A DNA stretch of 64,000 nucleotides from positions 124,001-188,000 of the forward strand of contig CALGIG010000011.1 of the NCBI GenBank assembly GCA_937915865.1, in the 5' to 3' direction. The notes beneath the pieces were generated by a model. It searched no databases and was not told the origin of the DNA. It worked only from the letters and a program-made list of their open reading frames with translations. Both the position numbers and the translations under genes were made by a program. Each line of letters begins with the position of its first letter. Positions within the stretch are counted from its first letter, which is position 1. Of the stretch, positions 1 through 8,958 are shown piece after piece. Source of the DNA: an uncultured Prolixibacteraceae bacterium. Lineage in GTDB: Bacteria > Bacteroidota > Bacteroidia > Bacteroidales > Prolixibacteraceae.

Positions 1-754
1 AAACAATACAAAGATTATTTAGTCCAAATATGATTGAACTGTCAATTATATTGGTATTCAAAGCGAGGATAAAAAAATAAAGTGAACCAAAGTTTACTAT
101 TCCTAGAGTAATTCCACCAATAAATTCAGAAATGGTAGTGTGTTTTAATGAAGCTTTTGTATTAATAGATGAGATGGTAAGTCCAGCGATTAAAGCTGTA
201 GAAAAAACGATTGCAGAGAAAAGCAAACTTATATTATTGCTAACGTGTTCATTTTGTGTATATTTTACCAACGAATCAGTAACTCCTGAACCAATAAAAA
301 TGATAATAGGAAGAATAATGAGTGTAACATTTTTTGTTTTATCAATTGGACGATAACAAGTTAATAAAACAGCAACCAAAGCCATTGTCAATCCTGTAAT
401 TTTCAAAAATGAATTCTTTTCTCCGAAATATAATATTGAATAAAGGATTGGGATTACCATTGATAGTTTACTGGCAATGGTGGTAACGACAATTCCTGAT
501 TTTCTGGTTGAATAACCAATTAGAAAAAACATCAGAATATACGATATTCCAATAATAACTGCATATCTGAACCAGTTTGATGTTATTGTTGTAGTGACTG
601 ATATTGAATATTTGTTGAAATAGAAACCAAGTGAAGCCGCAACCAAATAATTGATAATAATAAGTTTTAAAAGGTTTGTTTTAAACTTCTCAGAAATCTT
701 GAAAATCAGAAATATAGAGGTAGAACAGAGAATACTTAGCAGTAGGTAAGTCAT
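1..754 (-). CDS. EamA/DMT-type membrane transporter (partial, C-terminus outside window)
   Basis: Reading the minus strand from an ATG at 752-754 gives 251 codons that stay open to the window edge, so the C-terminus is missing. The protein begins MTYLLLSILCSTSIFLIFK and consists almost wholly of hydrophobic helices with short charged loops. The repeated 'KLSMVIPILYSILYFGEK' type segment and a later 'GIVNFGSLYFFILAL' segment resemble the two-repeat 10-helix drug/metabolite transporter fold. It sits just behind the dnaA terminator and so is probably transcribed separately. The substrate cannot be told. A second EamA-type gene lies at 58295-59197 but the two are not neighbours. Family assignment is moderately secure, function open. 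Confidence 0.7.
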   Translation of the reverse strand, partial: MTYLLLSILCSTSIFLIFKISEKFKTNLLKLIIINYLVAASLGFYFNKYSISVTTTITSNWFRYAVIIGISYILMFFLIGYSTRKSGIVVTTIASKLSMVIPILYSILYFGEKNSFLKITGLTMALVAVLLTCYRPIDKTKNVTLIILPIIIFIGSGVTDSLVKYTQNEHVSNNISLLFSAIVFSTALIAGLTISSINTKASLKHTTISEFIGGITLGIVNFGSLYFFILALNTNIIDSSIIFGLNNLCIV

Positions 755-769
755 TCCAATAAAATAAAA

Positions 770-795
770 AAAGCAGATCGTTTCGGACCTGCTTT
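770..795 (-). terminator. Rho-independent terminator after dnaA
   Basis: AAAGCAG at 770-776 pairs with CTGCTTT at 789-795. Read on the minus strand the stem is followed by a run of T-rich sequence (761-770). It lies 6 bases past the dnaA stop and separates dnaA from the transporter gene downstream. Confidence 0.75.
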
Positions 796-800
796 ATCGT

Positions 801-2261
801 TTAAAATTTCAATTTCTTTTCTATTTCGTCAACGCAGAGCCTGAATGCCTTGTCTGTTTCTTTCAGGTTATTTACTGTTTTACAAGCGTGTAATACTGTT
901 GCGTGATCTTTGTGCCCTACCTGCGATCCAATTGAAGCCAAAGAAGACTTGGTCATATTTTTGGAAAAGTACATGGTTAGCTGGCGTGCCTGTACAACTT
1001 CACGTTTTCTTGTTTTTGCCTGAAGCGCATCAACCGACATGTTAAAATAGTCGCAAACAACTTTGGCAATATAATCAATCGATAGTTCTCTTTTCGAATT
1101 CTTTACAAGCTTGTTAACCATTTCACTGGCTAATTCAATTGTTATTTCTTTTCGGTTTAAGGTCGATTGGGCTAAAAGTGATACTAATGCTCCTTCCAAC
1201 TCACGTATGTTGGTTGTAATATGCGAAGCAATATATTCCAGCACTTCATCAGAAATAACTATACCATCCTTGTAGGTTTTTCTTCTGAGGATATCCATCC
1301 TGGTTTCAAAACCTGGTTGCTGCAAGTCGGCAGTCAGCCCCCATTTAAACCTTGACAGAAGGCGTTGTTCCAATCCTTTAAGTTCAATTGGTGGTTTATC
1401 GGAGGTTAGAATCAATTGTTTACCACTTTGATGCAAGTGATTAAAAATGTGGAAAAACGTTTCCTGTGTTTTTTCTTTACCTGCAAATTCCTGAACGTCA
1501 TCTAAAATCAAAACATCGATCATCTGGTAAAAATTCAGAAAATCGTTCCTATTATTATTTCGGGTAGCTTCGGTAAATTGTGTTTGGAATTTGTTGGCAT
1601 TTACATAAAGAACTACCTTGTCGGGGTGACGTTCTTTTACTTCAATACCAATTGCATGGGCCAAATGGGTTTTTCCTAAACCTGAATTTCCATAAATCAT
1701 TAATGGATTAAAAGCGGTTCCACCGGGATTTTGTGCAACAGCATAACCTGCGCTTCTGGCAAGACGGTTACATTCTCCTTCTACAAAGTTTTCAAAAGTA
1801 TTGTCAAGTCTTAATTGTGGATCAATCTGAATCTTTTGAATACCAGGAATGATAAATGGATTCTTTATTGATGCTTTTCCTTCAACTTTTAAAGGAATGC
1901 TCATTGGTTTGTTTTGAATTTTGCTGTTGTTGTTAGTTGGGTATTTAACAGTGTAAGGCTGCGAATTTGTTTGATTGTTACCCATAACAACAACATATTC
2001 AAGTTTGGCCCCAATCCCAAGTTCTTTTCGTAGAGTTTTCCTCAGAAGATCAATATACTGTTCTTCAAGATACTCATAAAAAAACGGACTTGGTACCTGT
2101 ATTGTTAATATATCGTCTTCCAGGTTTACTGGAACGATAGGTTCAAACCATGTCTTAAAACTTATGCTTGGAACATTGTCGCGAATAATTGACAGACAAT
2201 GATCCCAAACCAAACGATGATCCGTAATCATTTTGGTGTCAGATGTTATAAAATTTGACAA
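801..2261 (-). CDS. dnaA: Chromosomal replication initiator protein DnaA
   Basis: DnaA binds DnaA boxes at the origin and opens the duplex as an ATP-dependent filament. The 486-residue product shows all four domains: domain I (about 11-95, with FKTWFEPIVP), a variable Asn/Lys-rich linker (about 95-145), the AAA+ core with Walker A GNSGLGKT (191-198) and Walker B LILDD (251-255), and the C-terminal duplex-binding helix-turn-helix with the DnaA signature VGHKDHATVLHACK. Length is normal. An in-frame ATG at codon 11 could be the true start because conservation begins at DHRLVWDHCL. The gene stands alone between a terminator and a 256-bp A+T-rich upstream region. I found no exact TTATCCACA boxes in that region, so an adjacent oriC is not supported. 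Confidence 0.97.
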   Translation of the reverse strand: MSNFITSDTKMITDHRLVWDHCLSIIRDNVPSISFKTWFEPIVPVNLEDDILTIQVPSPFFYEYLEEQYIDLLRKTLRKELGIGAKLEYVVVMGNNQTNSQPYTVKYPTNNNSKIQNKPMSIPLKVEGKASIKNPFIIPGIQKIQIDPQLRLDNTFENFVEGECNRLARSAGYAVAQNPGGTAFNPLMIYGNSGLGKTHLAHAIGIEVKERHPDKVVLYVNANKFQTQFTEATRNNNRNDFLNFYQMIDVLILDDVQEFAGKEKTQETFFHIFNHLHQSGKQLILTSDKPPIELKGLEQRLLSRFKWGLTADLQQPGFETRMDILRRKTYKDGIVISDEVLEYIASHITTNIRELEGALVSLLAQSTLNRKEITIELASEMVNKLVKNSKRELSIDYIAKVVCDYFNMSVDALQAKTRKREVVQARQLTMYFSKNMTKSSLASIGSQVGHKDHATVLHACKTVNNLKETDKAFRLCVDEIEKKLKF

Positions 2262-2517
2262 AACTATTTACCTGATTTATTTTCCCTGAAACAAATTTTG
2301 AGAAAAAAAATGTATAAAAAAAATCATTTTTTGCTTGACTTTTTCCGAAATACATTAAGTGGATTAAAACTCAGGCATTTAAAAAAAATAAATTTTTTAA
2401 TATTTTTTTAATTTATTTAACTTATTGAAAATCAAACATTTAAACAAATTTTAATTTAAATGCTTGTTAATAAAGGCTTGTAGCATCATTAACAATAATG
2501 TTTTGCGATGTTTATAA
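2262..2517. other. A+T-rich intergenic region upstream of dnaA
   Basis: The 256 bp between dnaA and the MCE gene are very A+T rich, with long A and T runs around 2380-2420. They must hold the dnaA promoter. A TACATTTT sequence on the minus strand (around 2308) is a one-mismatch match to the -7 box TAnnTTTG. No gene and no clear DnaA boxes are visible. Confidence 0.4.
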
Positions 2518-3777
2518 TTAGTTGAGCTGAGTTTTTAATGCTTTTTCAAGTTTTATCATTTTTCCTTTTTTATATGCAACCAAAGTGGCTTCTGGAAAAT
2601 TGATACGGGCAGTTTGTAATAAATCGGATATTTTATTAAAATCATTGGTTTTTCCAACCATGTAGATATAATTTTCTTTGACTTTAATTTCTTCAACTTT
2701 GCCCAAATCTTTAAACAAAGGTGAATCGGTTGATATTTTTGAGGGACTCGAAATTAAATGCACTTTATAAGTTATTTGGTTCTTTTCTTCTGGCACAGTT
2801 TGTCGGGCAGTAATATATACGTCTTTCCCCATATTAAAAGCTGAGAAGTGCACATACCTTTTAGGGTTAGTTTTAACATCTTTTAAAAGCAAATCTAAAC
2901 TATTGGTCAGGTTTGTTAGGTTCTGATATAATGCTGGATCGTTAAGTAACTGTCCGGCAGATCCTTTAGATGAGTTTATTTTTTCGACGATTTGATTTAA
3001 TCCCCCAATGGTTGAATCAATTTTAGCGAATAATGGAGTGATATTCTGCTTAGCAAGAGAGTCCGATATTGATGAAAGATTTTTTATAAGTGATCCTATT
3101 TCTTTTGACTCTTTATTTACTGACGTTGTTATTCCATCAAGATTTGTAACTATGGAATTTACTTTTCCGCTTAAAACTACTTTATTCAATTCAGCAGAGG
3201 CAGATTCGAGATTGGCCAGTGTAAGGTTTATATTCTCGAAACTTTTTGAAAGGTTATTCTTTGTTTTTTCATTGAACACTGAGGTAATAACTGTTAATGC
3301 CGAGTCGAGTGATGCAAAAAGTTCTTCAGCTTTTTGCTTTAAAGGTAGTACCTGCATACTAACTTGTTCCTTTAAATCACTTTCAATGTCCCCTGGTATT
3401 GTATCATTCGCTTTATAATATTCAGATGATCGTTCTATCATTAATTTCACGGATTTGGCACCCATCAAATTGCTGGAAACGATTTTAGCGGAACTTCCTC
3501 TTGATACTTTAAAGTTTCCTTGTAGTGATAAGGTTACTAATAATTTGCCCGAATTATTGCTGAGTAGTTGAATTTTTGATACTTGACCGATTTGATAACC
3601 ATTGACCAAAACGGCGCTTGACTCGAGTAGCCCATCAATACGGTCATAAACAACGTAATAAGTCGAATTTCTTTTAAATAAATCAATACCTTTCAGAAAA
3701 TTAATACCCCAAATAAGTATTGCCAGGCATACTAATAAAAGAAAGCCCAATTTTGTGTGTTTCGAAATTTTTATCAT
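2518..3777 (-). CDS. MCE/MlaD-family lipid-transport protein with C-terminal SPOR-like domain
   Basis: MCE proteins form hexameric rings that carry lipids between membranes. I start at the ATG at 3777 (MIKISKHTKLGFLLL), since this matches the family N-terminus; 19 extra codons upstream are open but look non-coding. The 419-residue product has one membrane anchor (about 11-28), an MCE domain (about 38-115, with ESSAVLVNGYQIGQV), and a long helical stretch (about 135-305). Its C-terminal 80 residues (about 337-412) align with the SPOR-like end of the amidase encoded just upstream: shared Y-x-V/I, FK, Y-x-YxVGK, KI-x-x-LL and FP-x-A. The genes are 86 bp apart in the same direction, so they are probably one operon. 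No ATPase or permease partner is in the window. Confidence 0.85.
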   Translation of the reverse strand: MIKISKHTKLGFLLLVCLAILIWGINFLKGIDLFKRNSTYYVVYDRIDGLLESSAVLVNGYQIGQVSKIQLLSNNSGKLLVTLSLQGNFKVSRGSSAKIVSSNLMGAKSVKLMIERSSEYYKANDTIPGDIESDLKEQVSMQVLPLKQKAEELFASLDSALTVITSVFNEKTKNNLSKSFENINLTLANLESASAELNKVVLSGKVNSIVTNLDGITTSVNKESKEIGSLIKNLSSISDSLAKQNITPLFAKIDSTIGGLNQIVEKINSSKGSAGQLLNDPALYQNLTNLTNSLDLLLKDVKTNPKRYVHFSAFNMGKDVYITARQTVPEEKNQITYKVHLISSPSKISTDSPLFKDLGKVEEIKVKENYIYMVGKTNDFNKISDLLQTARINFPEATLVAYKKGKMIKLEKALKTQLN

Positions 3778-3863
3778 TTGGTTGTTGTTTCTGTTTTCAT
3801 TCGCAAAGCTATGGAGCAAATGGCAGTATACCAAATATTTTTTCGAGTTCCGAAATTGTTATT

Positions 3864-5177
3864 TTATTTTGGTCCAGAATTAATAATTGTTCGCTTGTTA
3901 TCCGTAAAATTGACAATAAAAGCTTGTGGAAACTTTACTTTTAACTGGTTTAACAGTGGAGTTATTTTTTCAATAGAATCTTCTTTCCCTACATAATATC
4001 GGTAATATTTATCAGTTTTTTCTCTTCTGACATTTTTTATCCCTTTAAAGTTTGCTGCAATTGGCTCAACCGAACTTGTACTTGCACCAATTTGAATGCT
4101 ATAGTAGGAATTAGTCTCTTGTTTTTCCGAAGTGGCAGATTTTGAACTTGTTTGAGGCATTTCTGTTTTTACCGATTCATTAACTGAATCTTTTGTTCCG
4201 ATTGCAGAAGATTGATTATCTTCAGCTTCAGGCTTTTCTGGTTTGTTTATGGAAAGTTCTGCTTGTTTGGATGTGTCTTCCCTTGGCTTATCTTCAACTA
4301 TAGCTTTTTGAGAAATGGAAGTTCCATTATTTTTAGCCCTGAATCTCTTAAAAGCTTCAAAAATAGAATGGGCGATAACTAATTGTCCGTCGTCACTTTT
4401 AAGTTTATTAGCGTCGGATTGGTTGCTAACAAATCCGGTTTCAACCAAAACACTTGGCATCGAGGATTGACGCAAAACAAGGAATCCTGCTTGTTTTACT
4501 CCTCGATTAGGATTGTCTAACCGATTTCGGAATTGCCTTTGAATATCGTCGGCAAACGAAAGGCTCTGGTCGAGATAATTATCTTGCACTAATTCAAACA
4601 TAATGTACGATTCAGATGAGTTTGGATCAAAATTCTCGTAGGTTGATTTGTAATTATCTTCCAAAAGGATAACCGAGTTTTCTTTTTTGGCCACATCAAG
4701 GTTTTCGTTAGTTTTATGGAGCCCTAAAACAAATGTTTCAGTTCCGCCGGTTGATGACGTTCCGCAAGTATTTGCATGCAACGAAATAAAAAGATCGGCC
4801 TTATTTTTATTAGCTATCCTCGACCTGTCAATTAATGGGACAAAAACATCTGTGTTACGTGTATAAATAACTTTAACGTCAGGATAGTTTTCGTTTATGT
4901 ACTTTCCCAGTTTTAATCCAATTGAAAGGACCACATCTTTTTCCTGAATTCCTTTACTTATTGCTCCCGGATCTTTTCCTCCATGTCCTGGGTCGATAAC
5001 TACAACAAAAGATTTACTTCGGTTTGTAATTGGCGATGATATCGTATTCTTATTTAGAATAACTGACAAAGTGAGAATAAGAATAATCCTAATTATTTGA
5101 TTTATTGGTAACAATCGTCTTTTTCTCAATTTGAGTAAGCATCTTTCTCTAGTCAGACCTGAGTTTTGAATATCCAT
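3864..5177 (-). CDS. N-acetylmuramoyl-L-alanine amidase (Amidase_3) with SPOR-like tail
   Basis: This periplasmic zinc amidase should cleave the lactyl-peptide bond of peptidoglycan, as AmiA/B/C do during daughter-cell separation. The 437-residue protein has an N-terminal membrane or signal segment (about 27-42), then the Amidase_3 core. Expected zinc ligands are H65 (DPGHGG), E79 (QEKD) and H134 (SLHAN); the catalytic Glu is E246 (LVETGF). A low-complexity Lys/Glu/Ser linker (about 290-355) leads to a SPOR-like domain (357-430), a fold known to bind glycan strands lacking stem peptides. It is the first gene of a pair with the MCE protein and is divergent from lptD. Confidence 0.93.
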   Translation of the reverse strand: MDIQNSGLTRERCLLKLRKRRLLPINQIIRIILILTLSVILNKNTISSPITNRSKSFVVVIDPGHGGKDPGAISKGIQEKDVVLSIGLKLGKYINENYPDVKVIYTRNTDVFVPLIDRSRIANKNKADLFISLHANTCGTSSTGGTETFVLGLHKTNENLDVAKKENSVILLEDNYKSTYENFDPNSSESYIMFELVQDNYLDQSLSFADDIQRQFRNRLDNPNRGVKQAGFLVLRQSSMPSVLVETGFVSNQSDANKLKSDDGQLVIAHSIFEAFKRFRAKNNGTSISQKAIVEDKPREDTSKQAELSINKPEKPEAEDNQSSAIGTKDSVNESVKTEMPQTSSKSATSEKQETNSYYSIQIGASTSSVEPIAANFKGIKNVRREKTDKYYRYYVGKEDSIEKITPLLNQLKVKFPQAFIVNFTDNKRTIINSGPK

Positions 5178-5264
5178 TTTTATGTGAATTTTCAGTTGTT
5201 TGCTGTTTATACAATTTCTGTTACTTATTCTTCTGTATTATATCAGGATTGTAAAACATGATGG

Positions 5265-5272
5265 CAAAAATA
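5265..5272 (-). promoter_or_regulatory. Putative -7 box for the amidase/MCE operon
   Basis: On the minus strand this reads TATTTTTG, a perfect match to the Bacteroidota -7 consensus TAnnTTTG, about 90 bp before the amidase ATG. No clear -33 TTG is visible. It is back-to-back with the lptD promoter at 5326. Confidence 0.4.
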
Positions 5273-5325
5273 TAAATATTAAAATTATTTTACATTTCTT
5301 GACGTTTAGGTATATCCCTTATTTG

Positions 5326-5333
5326 TATTTTTG
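5326..5333 (+). promoter_or_regulatory. Putative -7 box for lptD
   Basis: TATTTTTG matches TAnnTTTG exactly and is followed by GCAC. A TTTAG sequence about 18 bp upstream may serve as a weak -33. Transcription would start near 5340, which favours one of the later lptD start codons. Confidence 0.6.
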
Positions 5334-5350
5334 CACACCGGACGTAAAAC

Positions 5351-8032
5351 GTGTTCTTATTACTGGAAACTGTGGTATTGATAAAAAGTCTGTTAGCAAA
5401 TATATTGTTATTAGTTGCCCTAATTTCTTTTGGCCAGCTAAATAAGGCGCCAGGTAAGGTTTCGGAAATTCCTGTACCGGTGCCGGTTTTAAATACTGAT
5501 ACTATTAAAATCGCAAAAAACGATTCTATTGGTGCCACTCCTGAAAAAGCAGTTGCTGATTCAATAAAGAAGCCTGTCCTTGAATCTGTTATTACTTATT
5601 CTGCCATCGATTCAATTATTCCTGATTTTGAAAATCAAAAAATGTATATGTATAAAGGTGGTGTAATCAACTATCAAAATATTGAACTAAAAGCTGATTA
5701 CATTATGCTCGATTTGGCAAGGAAAGAAGTTTATGCCGAGGGATTGCCTGATTCTACTGGTACTATAGTTGGTAATCCGGTATTTAAAGATGGAAACGAT
5801 GAATTTGAATCGAAAACAATGCGATACAATTTTGAAACTCAAAAGGGTATTATTTCTGATGTTAAAACTAATCAGGGCGATGGAATTGTACATAGTAACC
5901 TGACAAAGAAGATAAGTAAAGATGAATTTATAATGAGGAATGGTAAATATACCACCTGTGATGCTGAACATCCTCATTTTTATCTCCAAATGACTAGAGC
6001 TAAAGTAATTTCCAACAAAAAGATCATCACTGGACCAGCTTATCTTGTATTGGAAGATTTTCCGATTTATTTTCCAATGATTCCTTTTGGCTTATTTCCA
6101 AGTTCATCAACTTATACTTCAGGTATTTTGATTCCAACTTATGGGGAGGAACAAACACGGGGTTTTTATTTACGCGATGGCGGATACTATTGGGCTGCTA
6201 GTGAGTATTTTGATTTGGCGCTTAAAGGTGAAATTTACTCTAAAGGTTCTTGGGGTGCTAACATTCATACAAATTACCGGGTGAGGTATAAATACAATGG
6301 AAGTTTCGATTTTAGATATAACCTTAATAAGACTTCTGAAAAACCATTGCCCGATTATAGTGTAAACAGAGGTTTTAGTCTTACCTGGTCTCATTCCCAG
6401 GATACTAAAGCAAATCCCAATCGCACATTTTCGGCAAGTGTTAATATGTCCACTTCTTCATACGATAAACAAAATACTTATTTGAATACTGCTGTTTCGG
6501 TACAATCTTACCTTCAAACTCAGAAATCGTCGAGTATTACTTATTCTCAAAAATTTGAGAATACACCATTTAACCTGAATATGAGTTTCAGGCATTCCCA
6601 AAATTCAAGAGATACTACACTTTCAATGAGTTTGCCGGAGTTAACTTTTAATGTTTCGAAAATCAATCCTTTCAAAGTAAAAAACCGGGTTGGTCCGGCT
6701 AAATGGTACGAGAAAATTAGTTTCAGCTATACTGCCAACATAAAAAATTCGATTGATAATGTAAAAGAAAACCAGTTTTTTAAAAAGTCGCTAATTAAAG
6801 ATTGGCAAAATGGTTGGCAGCACAATATACCAATAACATTACCATCGTTTAATTTATTGAAATATATAAATTTAAGTCCTAGTTTTAGCTATTCTGAACG
6901 TTGGTATACTAGTTATATAAACAAGACTTATGTGCCAAATAATCTGCATGTGCCAACTTTAAAAGATAATATTGCGATTGATACTGTTTATTCTTTCAGG
7001 CGAAATTACAATTACGCCTATAGTTTAAGCGCATCGACCAATATTTATGGGAATTTTATAATGAGTAATCCAAATTGGAAATTGAAACAAATCAGGCATA
7101 AAATAACGCCTCAGATTAGCTTTAGTTATGCACCTGATTTTGGAAAGCCCAAGTATGGATTTTGGGGATATTACATTGATGGAAGTGGAAAAAAACAGTA
7201 TTATAATCACTTTGAACGTGGAGTTTTTGGTTCAGCCGGAATGGGCGAAAATGGATCGATTAGTTTTTCATTGAATAATAATATTGAGGCTAAGATATTG
7301 GATACCAACGATTCGATAGCTAATAAAAAAGATGGGAAGCTTCAATACAAAAAGCTGAAAATTCTTGATTTCTCGGCAAATACATCATATAATATGATTG
7401 CTGATTCATTTAAATTGAGTACGATCAGTCTTTCGGCGCGTACAACAATTAAAGGAGTTAATGTTAACATGGGGGCCAATTTGAATCCTTACATGGTAAA
7501 TTCTGAAGGCGATCTTATTGACTCTTATGTATGGAAGCACAAAAGCGGATTTGGTAAATTGGGTCGTCTGACAAATGCAAACTTATCTTTTGGAATGAAT
7601 TTCGACTCGAAAAAAGATAAACCACAAACTACTGGCGACAAAAAAGCCCCGGATAAGCCAAAGGAAAAAACGGATGAGGATGAATATGTCGAATTTACTA
7701 TGCCATGGAGTTTCAGGTTCGATTATTCACTAACATATAGCAACAGTTTTAAACCTGATACTAAACCTACTATTTACCAGAGTTTGAACATGGGCGGCAG
7801 GCTTAGTATAACCGAAAAGTGGCAAATGGATATGACTACCAACTTTGATATTCAGAAAATGAAATTTTCGTTTACGACTGTTAACATCACACGATCATTG
7901 CATTGCTGGAGTATGGCGTTTAACTTTGTTCCGTTTGGCGACCGTAAAAGTTATAGTTTCACCTTATCAGCCAGTTCTGCTATGTTACGCGATTTGAAGG
8001 TATCAAAACAAAGTTCATGGCGCGATAATTAA
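5351..8032 (+). CDS. lptD: LPS-assembly outer-membrane protein LptD (OstA family)
   Basis: LptD is the outer-membrane barrel that inserts lipopolysaccharide into the outer leaflet. The 893-residue reading has a signal peptide (KSLLANILLLVALISFG), an N-terminal OstA-like periplasmic domain (about 95-220) and a large barrel rich in alternating aromatic/polar strands to the C-terminus. The segment GPAYLVLEDFPIYFPMIPFG is typical of Bacteroidota LptD. No ATG is near: candidates are GTG 5351, GTG 5372 and TTG 5378. The promoter at 5326 and the signal-peptide length favour 5372 or 5378, so the first codons given here may be untranslated. The gene is monocistronic and converges on prmA with a 7-bp gap. 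Confidence 0.9.
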   Translation: MFLLLETVVLIKSLLANILLLVALISFGQLNKAPGKVSEIPVPVPVLNTDTIKIAKNDSIGATPEKAVADSIKKPVLESVITYSAIDSIIPDFENQKMYMYKGGVINYQNIELKADYIMLDLARKEVYAEGLPDSTGTIVGNPVFKDGNDEFESKTMRYNFETQKGIISDVKTNQGDGIVHSNLTKKISKDEFIMRNGKYTTCDAEHPHFYLQMTRAKVISNKKIITGPAYLVLEDFPIYFPMIPFGLFPSSSTYTSGILIPTYGEEQTRGFYLRDGGYYWAASEYFDLALKGEIYSKGSWGANIHTNYRVRYKYNGSFDFRYNLNKTSEKPLPDYSVNRGFSLTWSHSQDTKANPNRTFSASVNMSTSSYDKQNTYLNTAVSVQSYLQTQKSSSITYSQKFENTPFNLNMSFRHSQNSRDTTLSMSLPELTFNVSKINPFKVKNRVGPAKWYEKISFSYTANIKNSIDNVKENQFFKKSLIKDWQNGWQHNIPITLPSFNLLKYINLSPSFSYSERWYTSYINKTYVPNNLHVPTLKDNIAIDTVYSFRRNYNYAYSLSASTNIYGNFIMSNPNWKLKQIRHKITPQISFSYAPDFGKPKYGFWGYYIDGSGKKQYYNHFERGVFGSAGMGENGSISFSLNNNIEAKILDTNDSIANKKDGKLQYKKLKILDFSANTSYNMIADSFKLSTISLSARTTIKGVNVNMGANLNPYMVNSEGDLIDSYVWKHKSGFGKLGRLTNANLSFGMNFDSKKDKPQTTGDKKAPDKPKEKTDEDEYVEFTMPWSFRFDYSLTYSNSFKPDTKPTIYQSLNMGGRLSITEKWQMDMTTNFDIQKMKFSFTTVNITRSLHCWSMAFNFVPFGDRKSYSFTLSASSAMLRDLKVSKQSSWRDN

Positions 8033-8039
8033 GAATTTA

Positions 8040-8873
8040 TTATTGACGCCTGAAAATATAGACCCCCCAATTGTTCTTTTCTTTAAAACCAGATTCGGTC
8101 AAACCTAATGATTCTGCTTTTTGCTTTATTTCAGGCATATCGTTCGTATAAAACCCACTCAGAAAAATGATTCCATCAGGCTTCAAAACGCTAGTGTATT
8201 TGGGCAAATCATTAATTATTACATTTTTGTGAATATTGGCAAAAATAATATCATACTGCTGTTGTCCTAATAAGTTTGCATCTCCTTGTTTAGCCTCAAT
8301 ATTATTGATTCTATTAAGTTTTGCATTTTCAACCGTACTTTCGTACGACCAACTGTCGATGTCAATTGCGGTTACTGCTTTTGCCCCCTTCAACGAAGCA
8401 AGCATTCCCAGGATGCCAGTACCACAACCCATGTCGAGAACCGTTTTGCCAGTTAGGTCAATATTAAGAATTTGTTCAGCCACTAAAGTCGTTGTTTCAT
8501 GGTTCCCGGTACCGAAAGCCATTTTGGGCTCAATCACTAATTCGTATTCTGAAGTTTGATATTCAGTGTGGAATGGTGCCCTTACCAAACATCGACCACC
8601 AATAAGAAGTGGTTTAAAATAATTCATTTCCCAAACTTCATTCCAGTTTTTATCTGGAATTATTTCACTTTTACATAAAAAAGTAAATGGCAGGAAACCA
8701 GCTATTTCACTAATCGCATTTAAGTCAAAGGTTTCACCAGGGATATATCCCATCAGTTGTTCTTCATTTTCGTCAAAACTTTCAAATGGAAAACTTTCCA
8801 GCATTGCAATTAAAATTTCCCTATTTTCCAGGTTATCAGGTGTTAGCTTGAAGCTTATTTGTGTGTAATTCAT
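8040..8873 (-). CDS. prmA: Ribosomal protein L11 methyltransferase PrmA
   Basis: PrmA trimethylates ribosomal protein L11 using S-adenosylmethionine. The 277-residue product has an N-terminal substrate-recognition domain (1-60), the linker motif NWNEVWEMNYFKP (76-88), and a class I methyltransferase fold with GTGNHETT (121-128) and the SAM-binding motif VLDMGCGTGILG (145-156). FANI later in the fold corresponds to the catalytic motif region. Length is slightly below the E. coli enzyme, as usual for Bacteroidota. It is the last gene of the M23-peptidase/anmK/prmA series, 85 bp after anmK. Confidence 0.93.
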   Translation of the reverse strand: MNYTQISFKLTPDNLENREILIAMLESFPFESFDENEEQLMGYIPGETFDLNAISEIAGFLPFTFLCKSEIIPDKNWNEVWEMNYFKPLLIGGRCLVRAPFHTEYQTSEYELVIEPKMAFGTGNHETTTLVAEQILNIDLTGKTVLDMGCGTGILGMLASLKGAKAVTAIDIDSWSYESTVENAKLNRINNIEAKQGDANLLGQQQYDIIFANIHKNVIINDLPKYTSVLKPDGIIFLSGFYTNDMPEIKQKAESLGLTESGFKEKNNWGVYIFRRQ

Positions 8874-8958
8874 ACAATTGTTTTGGGCTTTAAATGTAGT
8901 ATAAATCTCCGGTAAATTAATTCTATATTGTATGCCAGGAAATAGGATAGAAGCTAAA

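Noticed and set aside
132..356. Short plus-strand reading frame at the left edge
   Set aside because: It lies antisense to the transporter gene, whose minus-strand frame is continuous, hydrophobic and longer.
2262..2517. Replication origin next to dnaA
   Set aside because: The region is A+T rich, but I found no exact DnaA boxes (TTATCCACA or close variants in clusters).
3008..3418. 136-codon plus-strand frame inside the MCE gene
   Set aside because: Antisense shadow of a well-supported coding region; composition is the complement of the helical MCE stretch.
8236..8559. 107-codon plus-strand frame inside prmA
   Set aside because: Antisense shadow of a gene with clear methyltransferase motifs.
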